A DNA stretch of 64,000 bases from Candidatus Protistibacter heckmannii (GTDB lineage: Bacteria > Pseudomonadota > Gammaproteobacteria > Burkholderiales > Burkholderiaceae). Shown here in pieces: positions 35,156-42,598 of this stretch (positions within the stretch are counted from its first letter, which is position 1; each line of letters starts with the position of its first letter). A program made the position numbers and the translations under genes. The notes under the pieces are model-generated. The model saw only the letters and a list, made by a program, of their open reading frames with translations, did not search any database and had not been told where the DNA came from. Location of the stretch: assembly GCA_025050535.1 (NCBI GenBank), contig JALBVF010000003.1, forward strand, positions 62,001 through 126,000. The letters are read 5' to 3'.

Positions 35156-35464
35156 TCAACCGCCGATTTCTGAGATGCTCAATACGATCGCAGCACCTTC
35201 CAGGCGCATAGAAACCGAAGCCAGGCCGGCCAGTCCTTCCTTTAATTCGGGAAAGCGGGCCGGGTCGAGTGTGCTCTGCTGAATCTGAATATCGAAAGCA
35301 TTTTGTCCGAATGCCTCCGCGGACTCAGCCATGTTAATAAGGCTTTTTAATGGATCGGGGTCGGGCACCCACATTTCGAGGAAACCACCGTCGTTGTTGT
35401 GGCCGCGCAGTTGAGTGAGCAAAGCCCCTTCAAAATGGCTTACCAAATCCTCGTAAATCAACAT
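35156..35464 (-). CDS. Unknown small protein, 102 residues
   Basis: A small acidic soluble protein with no cysteine and no signal peptide; I do not recognise it. The start ATG at 35464 has a strong ribosome site (GGAGG, about seven bases upstream). Visible features are an aromatic turn GGFLEMWVPDPDPLK in the first third and a C-terminal beta-like SVSMRLEGAAIVLSISEIGG. It begins a sub-group with the 226-residue protein and the radical SAM gene after a 91-bp A/T-rich gap. It could be a carrier, a chaperone or a regulator; nothing in it proves any of these. Confidence 0.55.
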   Translation of the reverse strand: MLIYEDLVSHFEGALLTQLRGHNNDGGFLEMWVPDPDPLKSLINMAESAEAFGQNAFDIQIQQSTLDPARFPELKEGLAGLASVSMRLEGAAIVLSISEIGG

Positions 35465-35555
35465 GTCGATCCTCCGTGGCTTACCTGAAAAACGGTAAAA
35501 CCGGCATTAATACAATATAAATAGTTAATCGGCATCAATAATACCGAGTATATCT
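35465..35555 (-). promoter_or_regulatory. A/T-rich gap with possible internal promoter
   Basis: This 91-bp gap is the largest between intact genes in the 42-kb block and is strikingly A/T-rich. On the minus strand it reads TATATT (plus-strand 35514-35519) as a possible -10, with TTGATG farther upstream at imperfect spacing, then an inverted CGGTTTTACCG and the GGAGG site of the 102-residue gene. It could be an internal promoter giving separate expression of the radical SAM group. The evidence is only composition and weak hexamers. Confidence 0.3.
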
Positions 35556-36617
35556 TCAAAAAGGCCCGGTAAACCAATCACCCGGCACATCATGGGGGTG
35601 TCTTCTCTGGCTCGAAAAAGCCTCGGTGGGGAACGATACGCCCAGCATTCCCATGATTTTCTCTGCGATATGTTCGGCGCGGGGATACAGATCCTTGGTC
35701 AAGCCGAAACTGGTCGGCTCAGGGATGTCGGGCATGGTCACGCGGGCTGGAGCGGACTTGAGTGACGACCAGCAGCGCTCGGTCACCCTGGCGACCACTT
35801 CGCCGGCAACGGAGCCGGTCAGCGCGCCGGTGTCCAAGGCCAGAATCCGGCCGGTCTTCTCGACCGAGGCCATGACTGCGTCCCAGTCCAGAGGACTGAT
35901 CGTGAGCAGGTCCACGACCTCGCAGCGAATGCCATGTTTCTTGAGGAAATCGGCCGCGTGAATCGCTTCGACCGTCATATAACCCATCGAGACAATCGTG
36001 ACGTCGCCGCCTTCTCGGCGGATCTTCGCCTTGCCCAGCGGCAGCGCCTGGGCCGCCTCGTCGACGCCGCCCACGGTGTTGTGCAGCCAGCGGTGTTCCA
36101 GGAAGACGACTGGATCCGGATCATCGATCGCGGCGAGCAGCATGCCCTTTGCATCCGCAGCCGTCGTCGGCATCAGCACCTTGAGCCCCGGAACGTGCGC
36201 AAACCAAGCATGCAGCGACTGGGAGTGCGTGGGGCCCTGGCCCCAGCCGCGCCCCAGCACCAGGCGGATCACGATCGATGCCGACTTCTTGCCGCCGAAC
36301 ATGAAATGCCATTTCGCCGCGTTGTTCACGAGCTGATCCATGGCCAGCAGGAAAAAGTCCAGGCGTTGATGCACCATGACGGGCTTGTAGCCCTGCAGAG
36401 CCGCGCCGATCGCCACGCCGGTCATAGCGTTTTCCGAGGTGGGCATGTCGAAGGCGCGATCCGCGCCGAATTGCTTCTGCAATCCCTTGGTCGTGCCGAA
36501 GATTTCCTTCGGATCGCCGACACCCAGGCCGAAGCAGATCACCTTGTCGTCGCGCTCCATAGCTTGCCGCAGCGCTTCGTTGACGGCATTCGCAAAGGTC
36601 AATTGACGCGCTGCCAT
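35556..36617 (-). CDS. Thiamine-diphosphate E1 beta-type subunit (transketolase-like)
   Basis: 353 residues from the ATG at 36617, overlapping the alpha-subunit stop; a GTG one codon earlier is also possible. Family features: LTFANAVNEALRQAMERDD at the N-terminus, a Glu-rich active-site region with MPTSENAMTGVAIGAALQG, VLMPTTAADAKGMLLAAIDD, and the C-terminal transketolase domain VVDLLTISPLDWDAVMASVEKTGR. It pairs with the alpha subunit next door in an alpha2beta2 enzyme like pyruvate or acetoin dehydrogenase E1. No E2 or E3 gene accompanies it, so the acyl or acyloin product probably goes to another acceptor, perhaps a sugar. The subunit identity is firm; the reaction is open. Confidence 0.85.
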   Translation of the reverse strand: MAARQLTFANAVNEALRQAMERDDKVICFGLGVGDPKEIFGTTKGLQKQFGADRAFDMPTSENAMTGVAIGAALQGYKPVMVHQRLDFFLLAMDQLVNNAAKWHFMFGGKKSASIVIRLVLGRGWGQGPTHSQSLHAWFAHVPGLKVLMPTTAADAKGMLLAAIDDPDPVVFLEHRWLHNTVGGVDEAAQALPLGKAKIRREGGDVTIVSMGYMTVEAIHAADFLKKHGIRCEVVDLLTISPLDWDAVMASVEKTGRILALDTGALTGSVAGEVVARVTERCWSSLKSAPARVTMPDIPEPTSFGLTKDLYPRAEHIAEKIMGMLGVSFPTEAFSSQRRHPHDVPGDWFTGPF

Positions 36618-37585
36618 CACACCGCCGCCTTGTAGACAAAATCACCCCGGGTCGACTCCGCGGGGAAGGGAGAACGCTCGGCGAAGTCAAAGGCACCGTC
36701 GATCTCGAGTTTGATCTCGGCATCCATTGCCGCCTCCGCCACCTCGTTCAACCGGCCAGCACCTCGCAGCTGCGCCGAGAAGACCGCAATCGGATCACGC
36801 TCGCGCCAGCGCAGAAATTCCGCTTCCTCGCGATAGCCAATGTCATTGTCGTAGTTCGGGCCGCAATGCTCACGCCAGCGGTAGGTCGAGAACTCCACGA
36901 ACTGAGGGCCCTTGCCGGCACGAATGTTCGCAATGACTTTGCTCGTCGTATCCAACACCGCCAATACGTCGTTTCCGTCCGCATAGGTGGACTCGAGACC
37001 GAGCTCCGCGGCCATGCGATGGATCACCCGGCCACCGGGCTGTCGCACCGATAGGGGCGAATACACGGAATACAGATTGTTTTCGCAGACAAAAAGCACC
37101 GGCAGCTTTCTGACCACGGCAAAATTCACCGCCTCGTAGAACACGCCCTCTTCGGTCGCGCCATCGCCGAGAAACACGCAGCTCACGCGGTCATCGCCGC
37201 CAAGGTGGATCGCCAGGCCCAAGCCGACGCCCACCGGGATGGTGCTGCCGACGATCGCCGTGCTGCCTTCGAAGCCGACGTCCAGGTCGATCAGATGCAT
37301 CGAACCACCACGGCCACGCGAGCATCCGGTCTCCTTGCCATAGATCTCGGCGATCATCGCATTGAGATTGCCGCCCTTGGCCAAGTAGTGCGCATGCGCC
37401 CGATGGGTGCTGACGGCCAGATCCGTCTTGTTCAGCGCGCAGCCAACGCCCACCGCCGCCGCCTCCTGCCCGATCGACAAATGGGTCGGGCAACGCATCT
37501 TGCCTTGCGGATAACGCGCGGCGATTTCCTCTTCCACCGCCCGGATGCGCTTCATCTGGCGCAACAACTGAATCTGATCGACCAT
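36617..37585 (-). CDS. Thiamine-diphosphate E1 alpha-type subunit
   Basis: 322 residues from the ATG at 37585, which lies after the stop of the upstream aminotransferase; a longer TTG form would overlap. The thiamine diphosphate motif runs from GDG at 140-142 to NN at 169-170 (LGDGATEEG ... VCENN), and the phosphorylation-loop region has YGKETGCSRGRGGSMH. The N-terminal QMKRIRAVEEEIAARYPQGKM is typical of E1 alpha. Together with the beta subunit it should decarboxylate a 2-oxo acid and hand on the activated aldehyde. Two-subunit E1-like pairs without E2/E3 are known to attach two-carbon branches to sugars in avilamycin biosynthesis (AviB1/AviB2), a possible parallel. Confidence 0.85.
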   Translation of the reverse strand: MVDQIQLLRQMKRIRAVEEEIAARYPQGKMRCPTHLSIGQEAAAVGVGCALNKTDLAVSTHRAHAHYLAKGGNLNAMIAEIYGKETGCSRGRGGSMHLIDLDVGFEGSTAIVGSTIPVGVGLGLAIHLGGDDRVSCVFLGDGATEEGVFYEAVNFAVVRKLPVLFVCENNLYSVYSPLSVRQPGGRVIHRMAAELGLESTYADGNDVLAVLDTTSKVIANIRAGKGPQFVEFSTYRWREHCGPNYDNDIGYREEAEFLRWRERDPIAVFSAQLRGAGRLNEVAEAAMDAEIKLEIDGAFDFAERSPFPAESTRGDFVYKAAV

Positions 37586-37595
37586 GACCGGGGCT

Positions 37596-38720
37596 TCAGG
37601 ACTTGAAGAAATCAACGATGGAAGCGATGACCTGCGCGATCTCGCCGGCTTCCAGCTCAGGATAAATCGGCAGGCTGATCATCTGCTTGGCGAGCCGCTC
37701 CGTGACCTGAAAATCGCCTTCGCGGTAACCAAGGTCCTTGGCCGCCTGCTGCAGGTGGATGGGGATCGGATAATGCACCCGCGACTCCACGCCCAGCGAC
37801 AGCATGTGCTGCATCAGCTCGTCGCGGCGCGGCGTGATGATGACGAAGTTGTGATAAACGCTTTCTTCTTCCGGCCTGTCTTCCGGCGTCTGCACCAGAT
37901 GCTTCAAGCCCGCGCGGTACATGCCGGCGATCTCGCGGCACCGGCTGTTCCACGCATCCAGGCGCGCCAGCTTGACGGAGGCGAACGCAGCCTGCAGCGA
38001 ATCGAGGCGTGAATTGAATCCCCAGATCTCGCACTCATCGCGGTTGCGCAGGCCGTGGTTGCGCAGCTTCAGCAAGCTAGCATATAGCGATTCGTTGTCG
38101 GTGGTGATCAAACCGCCGTCGCCATATAGACCAAGATTCTTGAGTGGATGCAGGCTGAAGCAGCCTAGGTCTCCGAGGGCGCCGGAACGCTTCGCGCCGA
38201 GCCTGGCGCCGATCGCCTGCGCAGCGTCCTCGACGATATGCAGGCCATGCTTCTTGGCGATCGCCGCGATGCGATCCATCTGCGCGACCCGGCCGGTCAG
38301 ATGCACCGGGATGATCGCCTTCGTGCGCGGCGTGATCGCGGCTTCGATCAGGGCGGGATCGATATTGAAGTCTTCGGTCACATCGACGAAGACCGGCTTG
38401 GCGCCCGCGGCGACGACGGTCCAAGCGGTGGCGATGAAAGAGTTCGGCGCGGTGATGACCTCATCGCCCGGACCCACGCCCAACGCCTTGAGCGCAAGGA
38501 AAATCGCGTCCGATCCGTCGGCGACGCCCAAGGCGTAGCGGGTGCCGCAATACGCGGCGGCCGCCTCCTCGAAGCGGCGCAATTCGTCGCCCATGATGTA
38601 CATGCCGCTTTCGCCCACGCGGTCCAGGGCCGCATGCAGTTCGTCGCGCACCGCGCGATACTGCCGGTCCAGGCTGACGAAAGGAACGCGGCGCACGGCC
38701 GTGGCGTTGAGAGCATTCAT
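37596..38720 (-). CDS. DegT/DnrJ/EryC1 aminotransferase, copy 2
   Basis: 374 residues. GSDAIFLALKALGVGPGDEV at 69-88, VEDAAQAIGA at 163-172 with Asp165 for the PLP ring, and Lys194 in HPLKNLGLYGDGG for the Schiff base. These enzymes aminate 3- or 4-keto nucleotide sugars. It overlaps the stop of its paralogue by four bases (ATGA) and is followed by the E1 alpha gene. Two such enzymes in tandem suggest two amino groups on one sugar, or two different sugars. The two proteins share the same motifs but differ clearly at the N-terminus. Confidence 0.82.
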   Translation of the reverse strand: MNALNATAVRRVPFVSLDRQYRAVRDELHAALDRVGESGMYIMGDELRRFEEAAAAYCGTRYALGVADGSDAIFLALKALGVGPGDEVITAPNSFIATAWTVVAAGAKPVFVDVTEDFNIDPALIEAAITPRTKAIIPVHLTGRVAQMDRIAAIAKKHGLHIVEDAAQAIGARLGAKRSGALGDLGCFSLHPLKNLGLYGDGGLITTDNESLYASLLKLRNHGLRNRDECEIWGFNSRLDSLQAAFASVKLARLDAWNSRCREIAGMYRAGLKHLVQTPEDRPEEESVYHNFVIITPRRDELMQHMLSLGVESRVHYPIPIHLQQAAKDLGYREGDFQVTERLAKQMISLPIYPELEAGEIAQVIASIVDFFKS

Positions 38721-39865
38721 TTGTAGAACTCCCGAACTGCCTCGACGACGAGCTCGCGGTCGGCGGCGGACACAAACTCATGCACGGGCAGGGAAAGCAC
38801 GCTGTCCGTGATGGCTTCGGCGACGGGGAAGCCCCCCTTCTTGTAGCCATAGGCCTTGGCGGCGGGCTGCAGGTGCATGGGGATGGGGTAATGAACCTTT
38901 GCATCGATCCCCTTCGAGATCAGGAATTGCGCCAACTCATCCCGGCGCTGTGCCCGGATGCAGTAGATGTGGAACACCTGGCGCACGTTCGGATCGCGCT
39001 GCGGCACGGTTATCTGCGGGATTTCACTCAGCGCCTTGTCGAAGAAGCTCGCGTTGGCGATGCGCGATTCGGTGATGTGGTCGATCTTCTTGAGCAGATG
39101 GTGAGCCACCACCGCCTGCACGGTGTCCAGACGCGAGTTGTAAGCGAACACTGCACACTCGTCGCGGTTGAGCAAACCATGGTTGCGCAGCAGGCGCAGA
39201 TCGGCCGCCAGCTTATCGGAATTGGTGGTGATCACCCCGCCGTCGCCCCAGACGTTGAGATTCTTCAGCGGATGCATGCTGAAGCAGCCTGTATCGCCGA
39301 ACGAACCCGCCGATTTGCCATCAAGCGTGGCCTTGATCGCATGGCAGGCGTCCTCGACGACAAACAACCCGCGGCGCTTGGCGATATCGTTGATCTCGTG
39401 CATGCGGCATGGCTTTCCGGACCAATGGACCGGCAGGATCGCCTTGGTGCGCGACGTCACCGCGGCTTCGATCTTGCAGGGGTCGATGTTGTAGTCCTGC
39501 CCGACGTCGGCGAACACCGGGCGGGCGCCCGCAGTGACGATGGCGCCGATGGTCGCATAGAAGGTGTATGGCGTGGTGATGACCTCGTCACCCTCTTTGA
39601 TGCCCAACGCCTTCAAGCTGAGAAACAACGCATCCGTGCCGCTGCCTACACCAATCGCATGCTTGGTCTGCGTGATCCGCGCATAATCGCGTTCGAATTC
39701 GTCGACCGCCCGGCCCAGGGTGAAATCGCCGCGGATCACGACTTCCTTGATCTTCGCGAGGATCTCGTCGCGATCGGCGAATTGCTGCTCCAGATAGTTG
39801 TGATTGATCGGTAGCACATTTGTGCGATCGTACTGCTCAGGCAAGAAGTTCTTGAGGGAATCCAT
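38717..39865 (-). CDS. DegT/DnrJ/EryC1 aminotransferase, copy 1
   Basis: 382 residues. VGSGTDALFLSLKALGIKEGDE near 73-94, VEDACHAIKA at 170-179 and Lys201 in HPLKNLNVWGDGG. The first 45 residues, with NVLPINHNYLEQQFADRDE, form an extra N-terminal arm absent from the second copy. Expected to aminate a keto group on a nucleotide sugar with glutamate as donor. It follows an epimerase/dehydratase-like gene by 19 bp. The substrate could be the 4-keto sugar made by one of the two SDR proteins upstream. Confidence 0.82.
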   Translation of the reverse strand: MDSLKNFLPEQYDRTNVLPINHNYLEQQFADRDEILAKIKEVVIRGDFTLGRAVDEFERDYARITQTKHAIGVGSGTDALFLSLKALGIKEGDEVITTPYTFYATIGAIVTAGARPVFADVGQDYNIDPCKIEAAVTSRTKAILPVHWSGKPCRMHEINDIAKRRGLFVVEDACHAIKATLDGKSAGSFGDTGCFSMHPLKNLNVWGDGGVITTNSDKLAADLRLLRNHGLLNRDECAVFAYNSRLDTVQAVVAHHLLKKIDHITESRIANASFFDKALSEIPQITVPQRDPNVRQVFHIYCIRAQRRDELAQFLISKGIDAKVHYPIPMHLQPAAKAYGYKKGGFPVAEAITDSVLSLPVHEFVSAADRELVVEAVREFYK

Positions 39866-39884
39866 GGAGATCTAATAGTGTGGA

Positions 39885-40877
39885 TCAGGGGCGGTGGATA
39901 TAGTCCAAAGGCAAGGCGCATATCTTATCCCAGTGCCTGTCGACCCAGGCGATGCTTTGACCCAGCCCGGATTCGAGACTCACTTCGTCACGCCAGCCCA
40001 GTTCATTCCGGGACTTGGCCGCGCTCATCAGATATGCCTGATCTTTGCCGGGCCGGTCGCCCGCGACTTCGACAAAATCGGAAAACGCCACGCCCAATTC
40101 GACGCACAGCGTTTCGACCAGCTGACGGATCGATACGAAGCTGTCCGGCGAGAAATGGTAAACCTCTCCGGGGCGCCCTTTTTCCAGCATCAAGGCAATG
40201 CCGCGCGCCACGTCCTGGGCATGGATGAAGGCACGCACCGAAGTGCCACCGCCATGCAGCTGCAGCTTTCGGCCGGAGCGCGCATAGATGATCGTCCGCG
40301 GCACGATGCGGTAGAGCTGCTGATGCGGGCCGTAGAAATTGGCGAAACGCCCCAGCACCACCGGAAATCCGTAGTTGCGGTGAAAGGCCATCACGCTCAT
40401 GTCGATGGCCGAGTGCGAAACCGCATACGGCGTGCTGGGCCGATAGGGCTGATCCTCGCCGATGAGTTGCTCATGGCTGCCGTAGACCTCCGGCGTGGAG
40501 ATCCGCACATACTTCTTCAGCCAACTCTGCTTGCGCAGGAAAGCGTGCAGCTTCACCTTGGCGACGATATTGGTCTCGTACCACTGCTCGGGCGCCGCCC
40601 AGCTTTCTGCGACCATGCCCTGGCCCGCGAAGTCGACCACATAGTCTGGGCAGAAGGCCGAAAGCTCGGCGCAGACTTTGTCGAGCTCGGTGCGGATATC
40701 GGCCCTGACGAAGCGGAAATCAGCCGCTCGCGGATGCCCCGCATAGGGAAGAAAGACGGCGTCGGGTTCAGCCGACCGGCTCAGGCCAAGCACCGTGTGT
40801 CCGGCGTCCAACGCATGGCTGACAAAGACGGAGCCCGCAAACGAGTTGCTGGCCAGCACCACAATCCTGGAATTCAT
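39885..40877 (-). CDS. Extended SDR (NDP-sugar dehydratase/epimerase-like) with Tyr-x3-His and unusual glycine loop
   Basis: 330 residues. Overall similar to dTDP-glucose 4,6-dehydratases: STPEVYGS with Thr128-Pro-Glu130, GRFANFYGPHQQLYRIVP and TSVRAFIHAQDVARG. Two key places differ. The N-terminal nucleotide loop is ASNSFAGS (9-16) instead of GxxGFxG, and Tyr151 is followed four residues later by His155 rather than Lys (YAVSH). The protein is otherwise full length, so it may be a branch with altered chemistry. It follows the SIS isomerase by 3 bp and precedes the aminotransferase pair. A role in making a keto sugar for amination is the simplest guess. Confidence 0.7.
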   Translation of the reverse strand: MNSRIVVLASNSFAGSVFVSHALDAGHTVLGLSRSAEPDAVFLPYAGHPRAADFRFVRADIRTELDKVCAELSAFCPDYVVDFAGQGMVAESWAAPEQWYETNIVAKVKLHAFLRKQSWLKKYVRISTPEVYGSHEQLIGEDQPYRPSTPYAVSHSAIDMSVMAFHRNYGFPVVLGRFANFYGPHQQLYRIVPRTIIYARSGRKLQLHGGGTSVRAFIHAQDVARGIALMLEKGRPGEVYHFSPDSFVSIRQLVETLCVELGVAFSDFVEVAGDRPGKDQAYLMSAAKSRNELGWRDEVSLESGLGQSIAWVDRHWDKICALPLDYIHRP

Positions 40878-40880
40878 GTA

Positions 40881-41462
40881 TCAGTTGCCCGCCTGCGGAG
40901 GGTTGGCCCACAGCCATTGCATCAGCATATGGCCGACGATCACTTGCATGTCTTCCGAGATCTGCATGTCGTCGACGGCGAAGTGAATCGGGATATCGAC
41001 GAGATCGCAGCATTTCCCGCCCGAGTAGCCCAGGATCGCAAAGGTCTTGACGCCCATGTCCTTGGCCGTTTCCAGGGCCTTGACGACATTGGGCGAGTTG
41101 CCGCTTCCCGAGAGCACGCCCAGCAGATCGCCGGGCCTTGCATAGACCTTGACCTGCTCGGCGAAGATCTCGCTGTAGCCAAGGTCGTTGCCCAGGCAGG
41201 TCAGGATCGCAGAATTCGCGGCCAGCGAATGCACCCGCAGGCCCGGAAACTTGCCCTTGGCGATACCATACAGATAGTCGTTGGCCAGATGCGTCGCATT
41301 GCCAGCGCTGCCGCCGTTGCCGCACAGCAGGAGTTGATTGCCCGACGCCCAGACGTCACGGAACGACTGCGCCAGCCTCAGAATGGCGCCGTGGTCCGTG
41401 AGATCGATCGTGCGCTTGAGGCGCTCAGCGTAATCCTGGAAAAACTCCTCTCCACGCAGCAT
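40881..41462 (-). CDS. SIS-domain isomerase, GmhA-like (sedoheptulose-7-phosphate isomerase family)
   Basis: 193 residues from the ATG at 41462, which shares a base with the upstream stop (TAATG). The SIS fold shows LLLCGNGGSAGNATHLANDYL near residue 44, characteristic of GmhA, then LGVLSGSGNSPNVVKALETA with the phosphosugar-binding Ser-rich loop, and ends with a helix of aromatic residues. GmhA converts sedoheptulose-7-phosphate to D-glycero-D-manno-heptose-7-phosphate. With the PfkB/cytidylyltransferase fusion and nucleotidyltransferase farther down this suggests a heptose-type route. A second isomerase for core LPS heptose would be expected elsewhere in the genome. Confidence 0.8.
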   Translation of the reverse strand: MLRGEEFFQDYAERLKRTIDLTDHGAILRLAQSFRDVWASGNQLLLCGNGGSAGNATHLANDYLYGIAKGKFPGLRVHSLAANSAILTCLGNDLGYSEIFAEQVKVYARPGDLLGVLSGSGNSPNVVKALETAKDMGVKTFAILGYSGGKCCDLVDIPIHFAVDDMQISEDMQVIVGHMLMQWLWANPPQAGN

Positions 41463-42400
41463 TACGCCAACCCTCGATGCTGCATCCATTTGAGGTTGTA
41501 GTAGCGCGGCTCATCGGCCAACTGACCGGAATTAACCGCGGCGATGATTTCGCGGATCGCGTCCTCCACCTTCTTCTTGGGCTTGAAGCCAGTCGCCAGG
41601 AGCTTGTCCGAATTCACGCGATAGGAACGCGGATCGTTGGAAGACGTCACGACGATTTCAGCGGGAAGGTGCTTGCTGACAGTTTGAGCGATGTCCAGAA
41701 TCGAAATATTTTCGAAGCCGGCGTTGTAAATCCCCGTCACGTCGGGCCTGTCGAGCAGGAACAGATAAAGATCCGTGATGTCGTCGATATGGATATTCGG
41801 CCGCACCTGGGCGCCGCCGAAGACGGTGATTTTCTTATTGGCCAGCGCCTGCATGGTCAGCATGTTGACCGAGACGTCCAGACGCATGCGGGGCGAATAA
41901 CCGCACACCGTCGCCGGACGGACGATTTGCACGACCATCTGATCCATATAGCTGAGCAGCACGCGCTCGGCGATCATCTTGGTTTTGTTGTATTCAGAGA
42001 TCGGCGTGAGCTCCAGATCTTCCGTGACCTGAGGCTCTTCCTTCACGCCGTAGACACTGCCGGAAGACGCGTAGATAAACCGCTTGATGCCGTGACGGAC
42101 GCATTTTTCCGCCAGCTGCATCGTACCCAAGGCGCTGACTTCCCAAGTCAGCTTGGGATTGAGATCGCCACACGGATCGTTCGCCACCGACGCCAGGTGA
42201 ATCACCGCATCCACACCATCCAGGTCGGCCGCACTGACGTCGCGCACATCGCCTTCCTTGACAGTCAATGCCGGATGTTGAGGCAGATAGTTGCCAAACC
42301 AAATCGTGTCGAGAGCCAGAACCTGATGGCCACGAGCCAGCAACTTGGGAACCAGCACGGTTCCCTTATAACCACATGCACCAGTAACGAGAATCTTCAT
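41462..42400 (-). CDS. NAD-dependent epimerase/dehydratase, first gene of the polysaccharide block
   Basis: 312 residues from the ATG at 42400. A longer frame exists but would extend through the promoter-like region. GACGYKG at 7-13 binds NAD, ASSGSVYGVK holds the catalytic Ser, and EYNKTKMIAE gives Tyr-x3-Lys. PATVCGYSPRMRLDVSVNML and RPNIHIDDITDLYLFLL are usual in UDP-glucose 4-epimerase-like proteins. No ribosome site is obvious in the A/T-rich leader. It is likely a sugar-nucleotide epimerase or dehydratase; the substrate is unknown. The TAATG junction couples it to the GmhA-like gene. Confidence 0.75.
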   Translation of the reverse strand: MKILVTGACGYKGTVLVPKLLARGHQVLALDTIWFGNYLPQHPALTVKEGDVRDVSAADLDGVDAVIHLASVANDPCGDLNPKLTWEVSALGTMQLAEKCVRHGIKRFIYASSGSVYGVKEEPQVTEDLELTPISEYNKTKMIAERVLLSYMDQMVVQIVRPATVCGYSPRMRLDVSVNMLTMQALANKKITVFGGAQVRPNIHIDDITDLYLFLLDRPDVTGIYNAGFENISILDIAQTVSKHLPAEIVVTSSNDPRSYRVNSDKLLATGFKPKKKVEDAIREIIAAVNSGQLADEPRYYNLKWMQHRGLA

Positions 42401-42442
42401 ATTATGTTGACAAAATAAAATGGCAAACGGATAAAACCAAAA

Positions 42443-42448
42443 ATTATA
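42443..42448 (-). promoter_or_regulatory. Predicted -10 element upstream of the polysaccharide block
   Basis: On the minus strand a perfect TATAAT lies 43 bases before the first ATG (42400). The sequence 17 bases upstream, TATGGA, is a poor -35. The stretch between it and the ATG is A/T-rich without a gene. The whole gap 42401-42598 holds no other feature that I can see. It could drive the 42-kb block; if so the leader would be about 35 bases. Confidence 0.45.
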
Positions 42449-42598
42449 ACGACTGCAAGCGCCTCTCCATAGTGCATTTTGAGAAATTGGGGGCATCGTA
42501 GGCAACCAAGTCCTGCGCACGGCGATCCGGCTCAAATCCAGCCAAGCGACCGTTTTAGCTGTCGCGACAAGGATTAATCCTCCTCGAAGTCCGACACA

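Noticed and set aside
35156-35464. The 102-residue protein as a peptide substrate (RiPP precursor) of the radical SAM enzyme
   Set aside because: It ends in Gly-Gly but has no cysteines, no clear leader and core division and a folded-protein composition; a peptide product does not fit the sugar context.
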